In this document: in pieces, positions 9,910 to 19,100 of the stretch | Layout: each line of letters starts with the position of its first letter | Position numbering within the stretch: the stretch's first letter is position 1 | Source of the DNA: Clostridium drakei | GTDB lineage: Bacteria > Bacillota > Clostridia > Clostridiales > Clostridiaceae | Assembly (NCBI RefSeq): GCF_000633595.2 | Contig: NZ_JIBU02000005.1 | Location: 109,640-173,639, forward strand | Direction: 5' to 3' | Length of the DNA stretch: 64,000 nucleotides | Notes under the pieces: generated by a model | Databases searched by the model: none | What the model was told of the DNA's origin: nothing | What the model saw: only the letters and a program-made list of their open reading frames with translations | Translations under genes and position numbers: made by a program

Positions 9910-10096
9910 GGTTTAATCTATATTGATTAATTAAAAGGGAATCAGGTGAGAATCCTGAACTATCCCGTAGCTGTAATAGATGAATTTTAGTGCATTATGC
10001 CACTTATATATTGGGAAGGCGTGCTAAAATGATGAATCTTGAGTCAGAAGACCTGCCTATATTTCACACAAATATCTCTACGAGCGATAGGGGGAG
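9910..10096 (+). promoter_or_regulatory. Cobalamin riboswitch 1
   Basis: Shows the ordered landmarks of the family: AAAAGGGAATCAGGTGAGAA at about 9933, the loop-5 region TATCCCGTAGCTGTAAT at 9961, the GCCACT...GGGAAGGC core at 9999-10020 and the B12-box end GAGTCAGAAGACCTGCC at 10041-10057. A terminal hairpin CTCTACGAGCGATAGGG follows (10077-10093); its loop is the expected kissing partner of loop 5. Loop 5 is shorter and less C-rich than in riboswitches 2-6. An intrinsic terminator follows, so high cobalamin should stop transcription before the 10205 gene. Confidence 0.9.
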
Positions 10097-10154
10097 TGTT
10101 ATAATAATGATTTTGTCGATTTGATATGATTGAACAAGATTTATTAGATTATTT

Positions 10155-10189
10155 CCTTTTAACGTTTTCGTTAAAAGGATTTTTTATTT
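10155..10189 (+). terminator. Intrinsic terminator of riboswitch 1
   Basis: Perfect ten-base stem CCTTTTAACG / CGTTAAAAGG with a TTTT loop, followed by ATTTTTTATTT. It ends 16 bases before the next start codon and is the likely expression platform. Confidence 0.9.
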
Positions 10190-10204
10190 CAGAGGAGGAT
10201 TTTT

Positions 10205-10684
10205 ATGAAACGATATTTTTATCAGACACAATTTTCTGATTATAAGCCAGGATTGATTACATATTTAAATAGAAGAAATAAAGTAGTAGTGAAAATGAAT
10301 AATGTATATTTTTATAAATATCTTAAGAAAATAGTAGGGTTTTACAAAGATCTTCAGCATTATTATGAGCTTTATTCTTTAAAGGTTAAAAAAATAGTAG
10401 AACAGGATGGAGTAAATCTTGAAAATATTAATGAAATTTTAAAATTTGAAATGTATTTGTATAACATTGCAAGTATATATCAGGACGATACTATATTTGA
10501 AGAAAATTTGGAAGTTGAAGAATATATGGAGGATTGGGTCCATAAAATTGATGAAAATACTTTACTTGACTACTTTAACAGTAAGCATGATTTGAATATT
10601 TTAAATGAAAAAAAGATATTTTCTGATGTTTTTTCAAATAAGCCTAAATTGCATAACTTGTATAAGAAAAATTTTGGATCATAA
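10205..10684 (+). CDS. Unknown protein under cobalamin riboswitch control
   Basis: 159 residues, no signal peptide, no membrane segment and no domain I recognise. Rich in Tyr, Phe, Lys and acidic residues and probably mostly helical (for example residues 35-75). AGAGGAGG at 10191-10198 sits at a good distance from ATG 10205. The gene lies 16 bases after the riboswitch terminator, so its expression is almost certainly repressed by cobalamin. It may be followed by the receiver gene at 10805 in the same transcript. Its function is unknown; the regulation is the only clue. Confidence 0.8.
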   Translation: MKRYFYQTQFSDYKPGLITYLNRRNKVVVKMNNVYFYKYLKKIVGFYKDLQHYYELYSLKVKKIVEQDGVNLENINEILKFEMYLYNIASIYQDDTIFEENLEVEEYMEDWVHKIDENTLLDYFNSKHDLNILNEKKIFSDVFSNKPKLHNLYKKNFGS

Positions 10685-10742
10685 AAAGGTATTAACAGAA
10701 TTTAAAAGTTTTTGTTAAATAGAAATTTTAAGATTCAAACGA

Positions 10743-10787
10743 TAGGTGCTTATATAAATTCATGCTATTAGAGGTTAAAAGGGAAAG
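10743..10787 (+). other. Truncated 5' remnant of a cobalamin riboswitch
   Basis: TAGGTGCT at 10743-10750 and GTTAAAAGGGAAAGTGG at 10774-10790 are identical to the start of riboswitch 4 (15773-15780 and 15800-15816). After AAAGTGG the riboswitch ends: the rest of the aptamer is missing and the Shine-Dalgarno of the receiver gene follows at once. Confidence 0.7.
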
Positions 10788-10804
10788 TGGAGGGGGGAAT
10801 TATC

Positions 10805-11221
10805 ATGTGTAAGATATTGATTGTTGATGATGAATGTTTTGAAAGAAAAACTTCTAAAATTATTATACAAAATGGAATGCAGCAGGTTGACATTGTTGGA
10901 GAAGCTTGTAATGGAAAGGAAGCTATTCGATTGAATGAAAAACTGAATCCTGATGTTATTCTTATGGATATAAAAATGCCAATATTAGATGGGCTACGTG
11001 CAGCAGAAATAATAAGGAATAGAGATAAAAATAAGGTTATCATATTTGTAAGTGCTTGTGAAGATTTTTATTGTGTACAAAAAGCAATAAAAATAGGAGC
11101 AAATGATTATCTGCTGAAATCTACTAGAACTGAACAATTAGTAGAAACAATAAGAAGACATATGTATCGTAATAGAGAATACTTTATGGATAAAGCTATG
11201 GAAATACATTGTCAAGGTTGA
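10805..11221 (+). CDS. Stand-alone response-regulator receiver protein
   Basis: 138 residues, CheY-like receiver only. Acidic pair VDDE near residue 9, phospho-acceptor Asp in DVILMDIKMP, a Ser in IFVSACED and the conserved Lys in DYLLKS are all present, so it should be phosphorylatable. No DNA-binding or ANTAR output domain follows; the chain ends about 20 residues after the receiver. ATG 10805 is chosen because the GGAGGGGGG at 10788-10796 serves it; the in-frame GTG at 10787 lies inside that site. No kinase is nearby. A truncated riboswitch remnant replaces a normal leader upstream. Confidence 0.85.
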   Translation: MCKILIVDDECFERKTSKIIIQNGMQQVDIVGEACNGKEAIRLNEKLNPDVILMDIKMPILDGLRAAEIIRNRDKNKVIIFVSACEDFYCVQKAIKIGANDYLLKSTRTEQLVETIRRHMYRNREYFMDKAMEIHCQG

Positions 11222-11246
11222 CAAAATATTTTAAACTATAAAAAGA

Positions 11247-11275
11247 TTGACATAATTCAAAAATAGATATACAAT
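11247..11275 (+). promoter_or_regulatory. Sigma-A promoter of riboswitch 2
   Basis: TTGACA at 11247-11252 and TACAAT at 11270-11275 with a 17-base spacer. Confidence 0.75.
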
Positions 11276-11299
11276 TATTATTGTAAAATTAAATAATAA

Positions 11300-11483
11300 A
11301 GTATTAGGTTTATTTATTAATTAAAAGGGAAAGTGGTGAAAATCCACTGCAGCCCCCGCTACTGTAAACGGAGACAAGTTCTATATCCACTGGAGAGGTA
11401 TCTCTGGGAAGGAAGAATGAGGAAGACCCGTAAGTCAGGAGACCTACCTATTACTTTTGCTATAGTCTTTCGGAGGGAGAGAA
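11300..11483 (+). promoter_or_regulatory. Cobalamin riboswitch 2
   Basis: TTAAAAGGGAAAGTGGTGAA at 11321-11340, loop 5 CAGCCCCCGCTACTGTAA at 11350-11367, CCACTGG...CTGGGAAGG core, then GTAAGTCAGGAGACCTACC (11430-11448) and a terminal hairpin whose loop carries CGGAGGG (11471-11477). It has its own promoter and terminator but no gene of useful size before riboswitch 3 begins. Confidence 0.93.
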
Positions 11484-11583
11484 AATGCATAAACAGTTAT
11501 TATTTTAATATTGCTATATTTTGAGTTTTACTTGAAATTAGTTGTATTAAATGTAACAAAATATGTATTTATAATTGTTTATT

Positions 11584-11610
11584 AGAGACTTCGAAAGAAG
11601 TCTCTTTTAT
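11584..11610 (+). terminator. Intrinsic terminator of riboswitch 2
   Basis: Perfect nine-base stem AGAGACTTC / GAAGTCTCT with a GAAA tetraloop, followed by TTTTATT. Confidence 0.9.
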
Positions 11611-11658
11611 TATATAGTGTTAATTTAAATATATTTAATCCCTTTATAAAACTTAATT

Positions 11659-11691
11659 TACACTTACTTTTTAGTAAGTGTACCTTTTTTT
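11659..11691 (+). terminator. Second terminator downstream of riboswitch 2
   Basis: Perfect ten-base stem TACACTTACT / AGTAAGTGTA with a TTTT loop followed by CCTTTTTTT. It backs up the previous terminator 50 bases upstream; no gene lies between them. Confidence 0.88.
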
Positions 11692-11733
11692 GTAACATAT
11701 AGGATCTAAATTTATGAAAAGATATATAAAATG

Positions 11734-11762
11734 TTGACTTATGTAAATTTAATGGATATAAT
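11734..11762 (+). promoter_or_regulatory. Sigma-A promoter of riboswitch 3
   Basis: TTGACT at 11734-11739 and a consensus TATAAT at 11757-11762 with a 17-base spacer. Confidence 0.8.
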
Positions 11763-11794
11763 GTAAATATATGATAAAAATTTAATATTATATT

Positions 11795-11975
11795 TTAGGG
11801 TGCTTCAAAATGAAGATAATAGGGAAAAAGGTTTAAAACCTTTACAGCCCCCGCTACTGTGAGTAGGTATGAAATCTAGTAAACACTGGCATGCCGCTGG
11901 GAAGTTTGGAGAGTAAATTGATCTATGAGTCAGGAAACCTGCCTTAAAATAATTAACAACAACTTCGGTGGGAAG
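11795..11975 (+). promoter_or_regulatory. Cobalamin riboswitch 3
   Basis: GGTGCTTCAAAATGAAG at 11799, AATAGGGAAAAAGG at 11818, loop 5 CAGCCCCCGCTACTGTGAG at 11845-11863, CACTGGCATGCCGCTGGGAAG core, then ATGAGTCAGGAAACCTGCC (11925-11943) and a tail containing TTCGGTGGGAAG. Second of a tandem pair; with its terminator it controls the CWB2 protein gene at 12150. Confidence 0.92.
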
Positions 11976-12072
11976 TATGTGGTAATGTATGTTTGCATAA
12001 AAATTATATAGTTTATTATTTTCTATAAATAAAGACTATTAATGTTATGTAAATTCAATATGATAATATATT

Positions 12073-12099
12073 AACCTGCAGGTTGCTGCAGGTTTTTTT
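12073..12099 (+). terminator. Intrinsic terminator of riboswitch 3
   Basis: Perfect eight-base stem AACCTGCA / TGCAGGTT followed directly by TTTTTAT; 50 bases upstream of the 12150 start codon. Confidence 0.88.
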
Positions 12100-12149
12100 A
12101 TATACTTATTTGTTAAAAAGTACACAATGAATTAAGGGGGATATTAAAA

Positions 12150-15100
12150 ATGAATAGGATAGTCACAAGAGTATTAACAGGTGCTGTATTTATGTTAATA
12201 GTTTTAATTACAGCTTTATCACCCACTTCAATTAGTGCAGCCGCAGGGTCGGTTACAAGAATAGGAGAAGCTGACAAATATGCAACAGCAGCTAAGGCAG
12301 CTACAACAAATTGGAAAATTAGTGATAATATAATATTAGTTTCTGGTGAAGGGTATGCAGATGCAATAAGTGTAATACCATTAGCTAAGAAATTAGATGC
12401 ACCTGTACTTTTAACTGAAGCAGGAACATTAAATACATATACAGCAAATGCTATAAGTACATTAAAAGCTAAAAACATATATGTTGTAGGGGGAAACACT
12501 TCAGTTTCACAAGCTATAAGAAGTGAATTAAAGAAGAACTATAACCTTATAGAATTAAATGGAGACAATAGATATGAAACAAATGTTTCTGTAGCACAAA
12601 AATTAGTTGAACTTGGAGTGGATGCGAGTAATGTAATGATGGTTGGTGGAGAAGGTTTTTCAGATGCTATTTCAGTGGCTCCAATAGCAGCCGCCAAAGG
12701 ACAAATATTGCTGTTAGGAAACAATAAATCCAATTTAATGAAGTCAGTTCTTAATTTTATAAGCAATAATAAATCAAAAATTACTGTAATAGGAACAAAA
12801 AGTGTTATAGATGACAAAACTTTAAATTCTTTTAGTGGAACAAGAATTGATGGTGGACAAAATAGATTTTATACTAATTTGAAAGTTTTAAAATTATTTA
12901 AGGATAGTATTAAAGTGGATAAATTATATGTAGCAAATGCAAGTGGTGATGAATATACAGATGCATTAGTAGCTTCTTCTTTAGCAGGAAGAACATCATC
13001 TCCATTAGTATTAATAGATGAACAAGGAATATCAGCAACAACTAATGCTATGGCATATATTAAGACTTCTGCAGCTAAAAAAACTGAGTTAACTGTTATA
13101 GGTGGAATAAATACTATTTCAGAATCAACATTAAATGATATAAATAAAGCATTAAGTGATTGTGAAGCTCCAACAGGGGAGCTTACAGTTCAGTCAATAG
13201 AAGCAGTTAGCCTTAACCAGATAGAAGTTCATTTTAATACGAAAGTTGATAAGGATTCTTCTAAAAATGTAACAAATTATAAGATAGATGGAGCTCAATT
13301 GACATTTGCAGATGATTATGGAAAAGCAATAGATGAAAATAGTGCAGTGGCAACAACACTTGATAACAATACAGTTTTAATAACCTTAGCAAAACCAAGA
13401 AAACAACTTGATAATATAAAAATTTCAGTGAATAAAGGAATATTGACCTTAGATAAGAAAAATTATATAGATGGTTTTCAGCAGAAGGTAATGTTTTCTA
13501 ATATTATACCTCCTACACTGAAATCGGTAACAGTACGAGGAAATAATCAAGTAATTGTGGAGTTTTCGAAAGCAGTCAATATGAAGAATGTTAATAGTGT
13601 AAAAAACAAATTTAAAATAGATGGATTGAATATTGGAAGTTACGGAATGAACAATGATTCAAATTTGACTAAGATTAAGAAACCCATGATAATGGGAGAA
13701 AAAAATTGGTCAGAAAAAATTGTGTTTTATTTCGATTCACCCCTTAAAAGTGGAAAGCATACTTTGGAAGTTTTAGATGGAGATGAAGATTTGTTAAAAG
13801 ATGCTGCTGGATTTATTGTGAAAAAAGAAAGTAAGGATTTTTCAATAGACAGTAATAATACTATTCCATCAATTAAATCTATAAAAGAAGCTGAAAATGG
13901 AGAAGTGGATATTATCTTTGACAGACCAATGGACGCGAAAACAGCTAAGGATAAATCAAACTATGAAATAAATGGTAAAAAAGTATCTGATATAGATGGA
14001 GCTAGCATAAGCATCTCCAGTGGAGGAAATCTAATAAAACTTAAATATATAACAGATGATACAATTAAAATTGGTTCAAATATAGTTTATATAAGCAGCA
14101 ATATTAAGGATGCTTATGGAAACAAATTGAATGATGATAAGAGAATAAGCTTTGAACATCCTAAAAATGAAATAAAACCAACTGTTACAAAGGTTACTGC
14201 AATTGATGGTGAAACTGTTCGTGTGCAATTTAATAAAATTGTTAATTATTCTTATGCTGCAAGCATATCAAATTATGAATTAAAAGACAGCAAAGGAATA
14301 GATATAACAGATCATATTGATAGAATATATAATTCCCAAAATGAGAACATTAAAAGAAATACAGATGTTTATGACATTAAACTAAAAAAGATAAATCCGC
14401 AGGATTCCAAAGATGATTGGAAATTAACAGGGGCAAAATATAATATTACAATTAAGCATATTATAGATACAGAAAATCCTTCAAATATGATGGAAGAATA
14501 TACTGGTAGCTTAACAGGTACTGATGATACAGCACCAAATGTAATAGGAATATATTATAGGCAAAGTAAGTCTGAAAAAAAAGATGAAGTGGTTGTATAT
14601 TTTAGCGAAGCTATGGACTCCAAAACTATTATTAATAAAGAAAATTATAAATTTATGAATGGAGAAGGAGTGAGTAAGTTATTACCACAAAATGCAAGCA
14701 TAATACCAGGTGGGGATAACAAAAGTGTAACAATAGAATTTCCTTCAAGCTATAAGGTTAAAATAAATACTACAGAAAACAGTAATATTAACACTGGTAT
14801 GAGCAATGATGTAATTAAAATACTAGTGTTCAATGTAAAGGATGAAGCTGGAAATTTATTAAATGGGACTTCATATTCAGATAGAATATGCATTAATACC
14901 TATGGGGCACAAGTAAAAGCTAAAACAATTAAGAGTTATTATGATGGAGATGATTTAAAGGCAGATATTCAATTTAACAGAAGTATAGAAAATTTAACTT
15001 CTAGTGATTTTACATTAGGAGGGATATCACCAACGTCTGCAAATTTTTCAGGGGATAAAGTAACACTTACATTTAATAATGGGTGTGCTGCTACGGATGA

Positions 15101-15665
15101 TGAAAGAAAAGCAGTTCCAGTGATAAGCTTTGCTAATGGAAAAAGTAATAATAGTAAAAACACAACTAAAATAGATTTGATAAAAGCTCAAGGACAAAAA
15201 GCATATCTTGGAATAAGATCAGATGCTGAAACAATTGATGAAACTGGTGCACCTATAGCTAGTTTATCTGATAAGGAAGGTAACGATCAAAATACAATAT
15301 ATGATTATGAGACGGCTCCAGAAACTATTTCACGTTACTGGAGTGCATCAAGGGAGAAGAATTTAGGAAAGGTTTATATTACATTTGATACAGTATTAGA
15401 TGAAAACAGTGGTATAGATACAAATGATTTTATGTTTGTAGGCGATAATGGAAAAAATTTGAAAGCTGATTCAGCAAAAGTAAGCGGAAATACCATTATA
15501 TTTACATTTAATAATGGAGCAGATTTTAATAACAGAATTGGAGTAAGAGTTAAGAGTACATTGTCATCATCAATAAGAACTCAAAGAGATAATGCTGGAA
15601 ATTATGCTAATTACGCACCATCGAATGATGATATAAATGAAAGAAGTGTAATTATAACATTTTAA
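12150..15665 (+). CDS. Secreted cell-wall protein: three CWB2 repeats plus about seven Ig-like modules
   Basis: 1171 residues. Signal peptide to about residue 31, then three cell-wall-binding type 2 repeats (about 33-330) with the usual RIGEADKYATA, NGDNRYETNVSVA and GGQNRFYTNL starts and VVGG/VIGG strands; these hold proteins to the wall non-covalently. The rest is a chain of about seven SbsA/Big_5-like modules, each with a pattern like VEFSKAVN or IIFDRPMD followed by a NYKI/NYEI strand. No DUF4430 or barrel domain is present. AAGGGGG at 12134 sets the start. It sits behind cobalamin riboswitches 2 and 3, so low cobalamin should induce it. It could be a scaffold or spacer in the wall for the neighbouring DUF4430 proteins; that role is inferred. 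Confidence 0.88.
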   Translation: MNRIVTRVLTGAVFMLIVLITALSPTSISAAAGSVTRIGEADKYATAAKAATTNWKISDNIILVSGEGYADAISVIPLAKKLDAPVLLTEAGTLNTYTANAISTLKAKNIYVVGGNTSVSQAIRSELKKNYNLIELNGDNRYETNVSVAQKLVELGVDASNVMMVGGEGFSDAISVAPIAAAKGQILLLGNNKSNLMKSVLNFISNNKSKITVIGTKSVIDDKTLNSFSGTRIDGGQNRFYTNLKVLKLFKDSIKVDKLYVANASGDEYTDALVASSLAGRTSSPLVLIDEQGISATTNAMAYIKTSAAKKTELTVIGGINTISESTLNDINKALSDCEAPTGELTVQSIEAVSLNQIEVHFNTKVDKDSSKNVTNYKIDGAQLTFADDYGKAIDENSAVATTLDNNTVLITLAKPRKQLDNIKISVNKGILTLDKKNYIDGFQQKVMFSNIIPPTLKSVTVRGNNQVIVEFSKAVNMKNVNSVKNKFKIDGLNIGSYGMNNDSNLTKIKKPMIMGEKNWSEKIVFYFDSPLKSGKHTLEVLDGDEDLLKDAAGFIVKKESKDFSIDSNNTIPSIKSIKEAENGEVDIIFDRPMDAKTAKDKSNYEINGKKVSDIDGASISISSGGNLIKLKYITDDTIKIGSNIVYISSNIKDAYGNKLNDDKRISFEHPKNEIKPTVTKVTAIDGETVRVQFNKIVNYSYAASISNYELKDSKGIDITDHIDRIYNSQNENIKRNTDVYDIKLKKINPQDSKDDWKLTGAKYNITIKHIIDTENPSNMMEEYTGSLTGTDDTAPNVIGIYYRQSKSEKKDEVVVYFSEAMDSKTIINKENYKFMNGEGVSKLLPQNASIIPGGDNKSVTIEFPSSYKVKINTTENSNINTGMSNDVIKILVFNVKDEAGNLLNGTSYSDRICINTYGAQVKAKTIKSYYDGDDLKADIQFNRSIENLTSSDFTLGGISPTSANFSGDKVTLTFNNGCAATDDERKAVPVISFANGKSNNSKNTTKIDLIKAQGQKAYLGIRSDAETIDETGAPIASLSDKEGNDQNTIYDYETAPETISRYWSASREKNLGKVYITFDTVLDENSGIDTNDFMFVGDNGKNLKADSAKVSGNTIIFTFNNGADFNNRIGVRVKSTLSSSIRTQRDNAGNYANYAPSNDDINERSVIITF

Positions 15666-15696
15666 TAATAAAATTGAATGTGTAAAATACTATGTG

Positions 15697-15725
15697 TTGA
15701 CTTTTTACAATTATAGCAATATACT
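15697..15725 (+). promoter_or_regulatory. Sigma-A promoter of riboswitch 4
   Basis: TTGACT at 15697-15702 and TATACT at 15720-15725 with a 17-base spacer, 31 bases after the previous stop codon. Confidence 0.78.
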
Positions 15726-15771
15726 GAAATAAAGGAATGTTAAGTAAAATATTAAAACTAAATAATAGTAT

Positions 15772-15962
15772 TAGGTGCTGACATTTATTGAAAATGCAGT
15801 TAAAAGGGAAAGTGGAAGAACCACTGCAGCCCACCGCTACTGTGAGGATGATGAAACCTTATTATGCCACTGGATAATTTATCTGGGAAGACAGGGGAGT
15901 AAAATGAATCCGAGCCAGGAAACCTGCCTGATATTTGTTGATTCTTTCGGAGGGAAAGATAT
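15772..15962 (+). promoter_or_regulatory. Cobalamin riboswitch 4
   Basis: TTAAAAGGGAAAGTGGAAGA at 15801, loop 5 CAGCCCACCGCTACTGTGAG at 15827-15846, GCCACTGG...CTGGGAAG core, then GAGCCAGGAAACCTGCC (15913-15929) and CTTTCGGAGGGAAAG (15944-15958). Loop 5 carries an A within the usual C run (CCCACCGC). It heads the 16170 gene and possibly the whole block to 29948. Confidence 0.92.
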
Positions 15963-16011
15963 ATACAAAGGAACGTTATCTGTAATAGGTAATGTTTATC
16001 ATGAATGCAGG

Positions 16012-16038
16012 TGGGCTCTTTCAGGAGTCCATTTTTTT
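16012..16038 (+). terminator. Intrinsic terminator of riboswitch 4
   Basis: Seven-base stem TGGGCTC / GAGTCCA with one G-T pair, followed by TTTTTTT. The coding start is 130 bases further on. Confidence 0.85.
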
Positions 16039-16169
16039 ATGCAATTTTTACTTAATTTGTTAATAATGTAAATAAATAGAGAGGAGGCGGCTATGAAAAA
16101 TATAATAACTTAAATATTTTGTTAAAAATTAATACTATACTTGAAAAAACTTAATAAGGGGGGGACGGT

Positions 16170-19100
16170 ATGAAAAAAATATTTAGTAAAATAATACTGC
16201 TTCTATTTATGTTCAGTATTACTTTATCTAATATTGTTAACGTACATGCTAATGAAGCTATAAGCAAAAGTAGAATTTTTGGAAATGACAGAGTTGAAAC
16301 TTCTATAAAAATAAGTGAAAATGGATGGCAGAATGGTACAGATACAGCTATCATAGCTCAAGGCTATGGATATGCAGATGCACTTTGTGCAGCACCACTT
16401 GCTAAAAAATATAATGCTCCATTATTGCTTACAGATAAAAGTGGATTGAATAGTGGAACTGTTAATGAGTTAAAAAGGCTTAATGCTAAAAACGTTTTCA
16501 TAATTGGAGGGACTGGCGCTTTATCTTCAAACGTAGAAAATCAATTAAAAAATTTAGGAATAAATCATATTGAAAGATTATGGGGAAAGGATAGATATGA
16601 AACTTCTTTAAAGATAGCTGAAAGTTTAGGGGAAATAAATGGTGTTGTTGTTACTTCAGCAAATGGTTATGCAGATAGTTTATCCATAGCACCTATTGCA
16701 GCTCAAAAGGGGATGCCTATACTGCTTTCTGATAAGAATGGTCTTACAGATGGAATAAAAAATTATATAAAAGATAAAAATATAAAAAATACTTACATAG
16801 TTGGTGGCACTGGAGTTATAGATACAAAAATTCAAAATGATTTATCCAATGCTAAAAGATTAAGTGGACAAGATAGATTTGAAACTAATCTTGCTGTAAT
16901 GAACGAATTTCAAAATGAATTGAAATTTGAGAAAATATTTATAGCAGAAGGAAATGGTGTATCTGGAAATGAATTTGCTGATGCACTTTCAGGAGCAGTT
17001 CTTGCAGCGCAAAGTTCTTCACCTTTAGTTCTCATTTATAAGACTATGCCGACTAAGACTGCAGAATTTATAAAAGCTAAGATGTCTAACAAGACACAGC
17101 TTATAGCTTTAGGTGGTGAGGCTGTAGTAGCAAATAATGTATTAAATGGATTAATTGATTTATTTAGTGGAAAAACTGTTTCTACAACACCAACTCAATC
17201 AACAACGCAATCTGGAGGTAGTTCATCAGGAGGCTCTTCAGGTGGGTCCTCAGGAGATAAAACCTTCACAATGACAGTTACTAAAAATAATGGTGCTAGT
17301 ACAATAAAAACTTTCACTATGACCATGAACAAAGATAAAGCAAATGAAAATGCAATGGAATATTTAAAGAGTGTGGCTAAGGTAACTGAATTACAAGGAC
17401 CAGGCTTCATAAATGGTATAGATGGACTTTTAAATGTATTTTTAAAGGATTTGCCAATTTCAGATAGAAAAGCAGGGTACTATGGTATTGATTGGTTTAT
17501 ATATTTAAATGGAAAACTTACGCCAGTAGGTGCAACTGGAGTATATCCTAAAGAAGGAGATACATTAAATTTTGATTATCATGAATGGGATTGGCATGCT
17601 TTAGTAGCCCCAGGAACTACAACGATGCCTTTAAATTTAGAAAGTGTTCCATCTTCAATTAAGTCAGGACAATCCATAAAGCTTAGAGCTACTTGTGTAT
17701 ATAGAGGTGTCTATAATGTAGCAGTAAAAGTAGACGGTAAGCAAGTAGCAGCTACTGATATAGATGGATACGCTACAATAGCTATAAATGCTGCAGGAAC
17801 ACACACAGTAACATTAGAAAAGGATGGAGCATCAAAAAGTAAAACAGTAACAGTTACTTCAAATGGACATGATGATCCAGATATAAATGATTTAGAATTG
17901 AATACATTAGGTCAGAATTATGATGGAAATGCTAGTGGAAATAAAAGTGAGATAAATGGCAATGTAATCATTTCTGCAAATAATGTTTCGCTCAAAAATG
18001 TAAATGTTGATGAAGAACTTATAATAGATCCAGGTGCAGATGGAAACAGTAATATTACAAACGTTACTGCAAGTAAGATTGTTGTAAAATCTGGAGGAGT
18101 AAATAGTATTCACTTTAGTAATGTAAAATCAGATTTTATTGAAATTAATAGCAGCAGTAATGTAAGAATTGAAGGAAAAGATGAAACTCAAATAAAAAAT
18201 ACACAAGTATCAAATAGTTGTGTACTCGATACAGTGGATTCTAAATCATATTTTGGACAAGTTACTGCTGAAAACAATGATAAAAATGATTGTGGTACTT
18301 TAGAGTTAAGAGGAAATTTTGCAGATAACATAGAGGTAAAGTCCAATGTTAAAATAGTTGCTTCAAGTACTGCTCCTATTCCTGAAGTTAAGGTGAATTC
18401 TGATTCAAAACCAAATGTAGTGCTTCAAGGTAAATTTGGAAACATTAATGTTGCAAAAGAAGCTGTAATAGAGGCTAATAGTGCTGAAATATCAAAAATT
18501 GATACTGATGCAGATGTCACTATAAAGCTTAATGATGATAAATCAACTGTAGGCAGTATTAAAAAAGCAAAAGATGTTAAGGTTGAATGTAAAGATAAAG
18601 ATAACAAGGACATAAAAACTATACCAATAGAAGAAAAACAATCGGTTTCTGTATCAGGAATAACTTTGGATAAAACAGAAGCAGGTCTTGCTGAAGGAGA
18701 GACATTGCAGTTAACAGCATCAGTTCAGCCAGATAATGCAACAAATAAAAATGTAACCTGGTCAAGCAATGATGTATCAGTAGCATCAGTAGATGCATCT
18801 GGAAAAGTAACAGCAGTGAAAGAAGGTATAGCAACTATAACGGTAACTACATTAGATGGTAACAAAACAGCATCTTGTATTATGACTGTAACCAAGCAGA
18901 ATCCTTCAAAGGACACTTTTACTTTACTAGTTACAAGGGATAATGGGACAACAACATTAAAAAAACAAACTATGACAATAGATAAAGACAAGAAAAATGA
19001 AAATGCAATGGAGTATTTAAAGAGTATAGCTGCAGTTACTGAATTGCAAGGCCCAGGATTTATAAATGGTATTGATGGGTTATTAAATGTGTTTCTAAAG

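Noticed and set aside
11485..11508. Seven-codon frame behind GGAGGGAGAG
   Set aside because: The apparent ribosome site is the terminal loop of the riboswitch, also present in copies without any frame.
11333..11524. Open frame of 63 codons over riboswitch 2
   Set aside because: It lies entirely on conserved aptamer sequence and lacks a ribosome site; the RNA signal explains the conservation.
15775..16071. Open frame of 98 codons over riboswitch 4
   Set aside because: It translates the aptamer and its terminator; not a credible protein.
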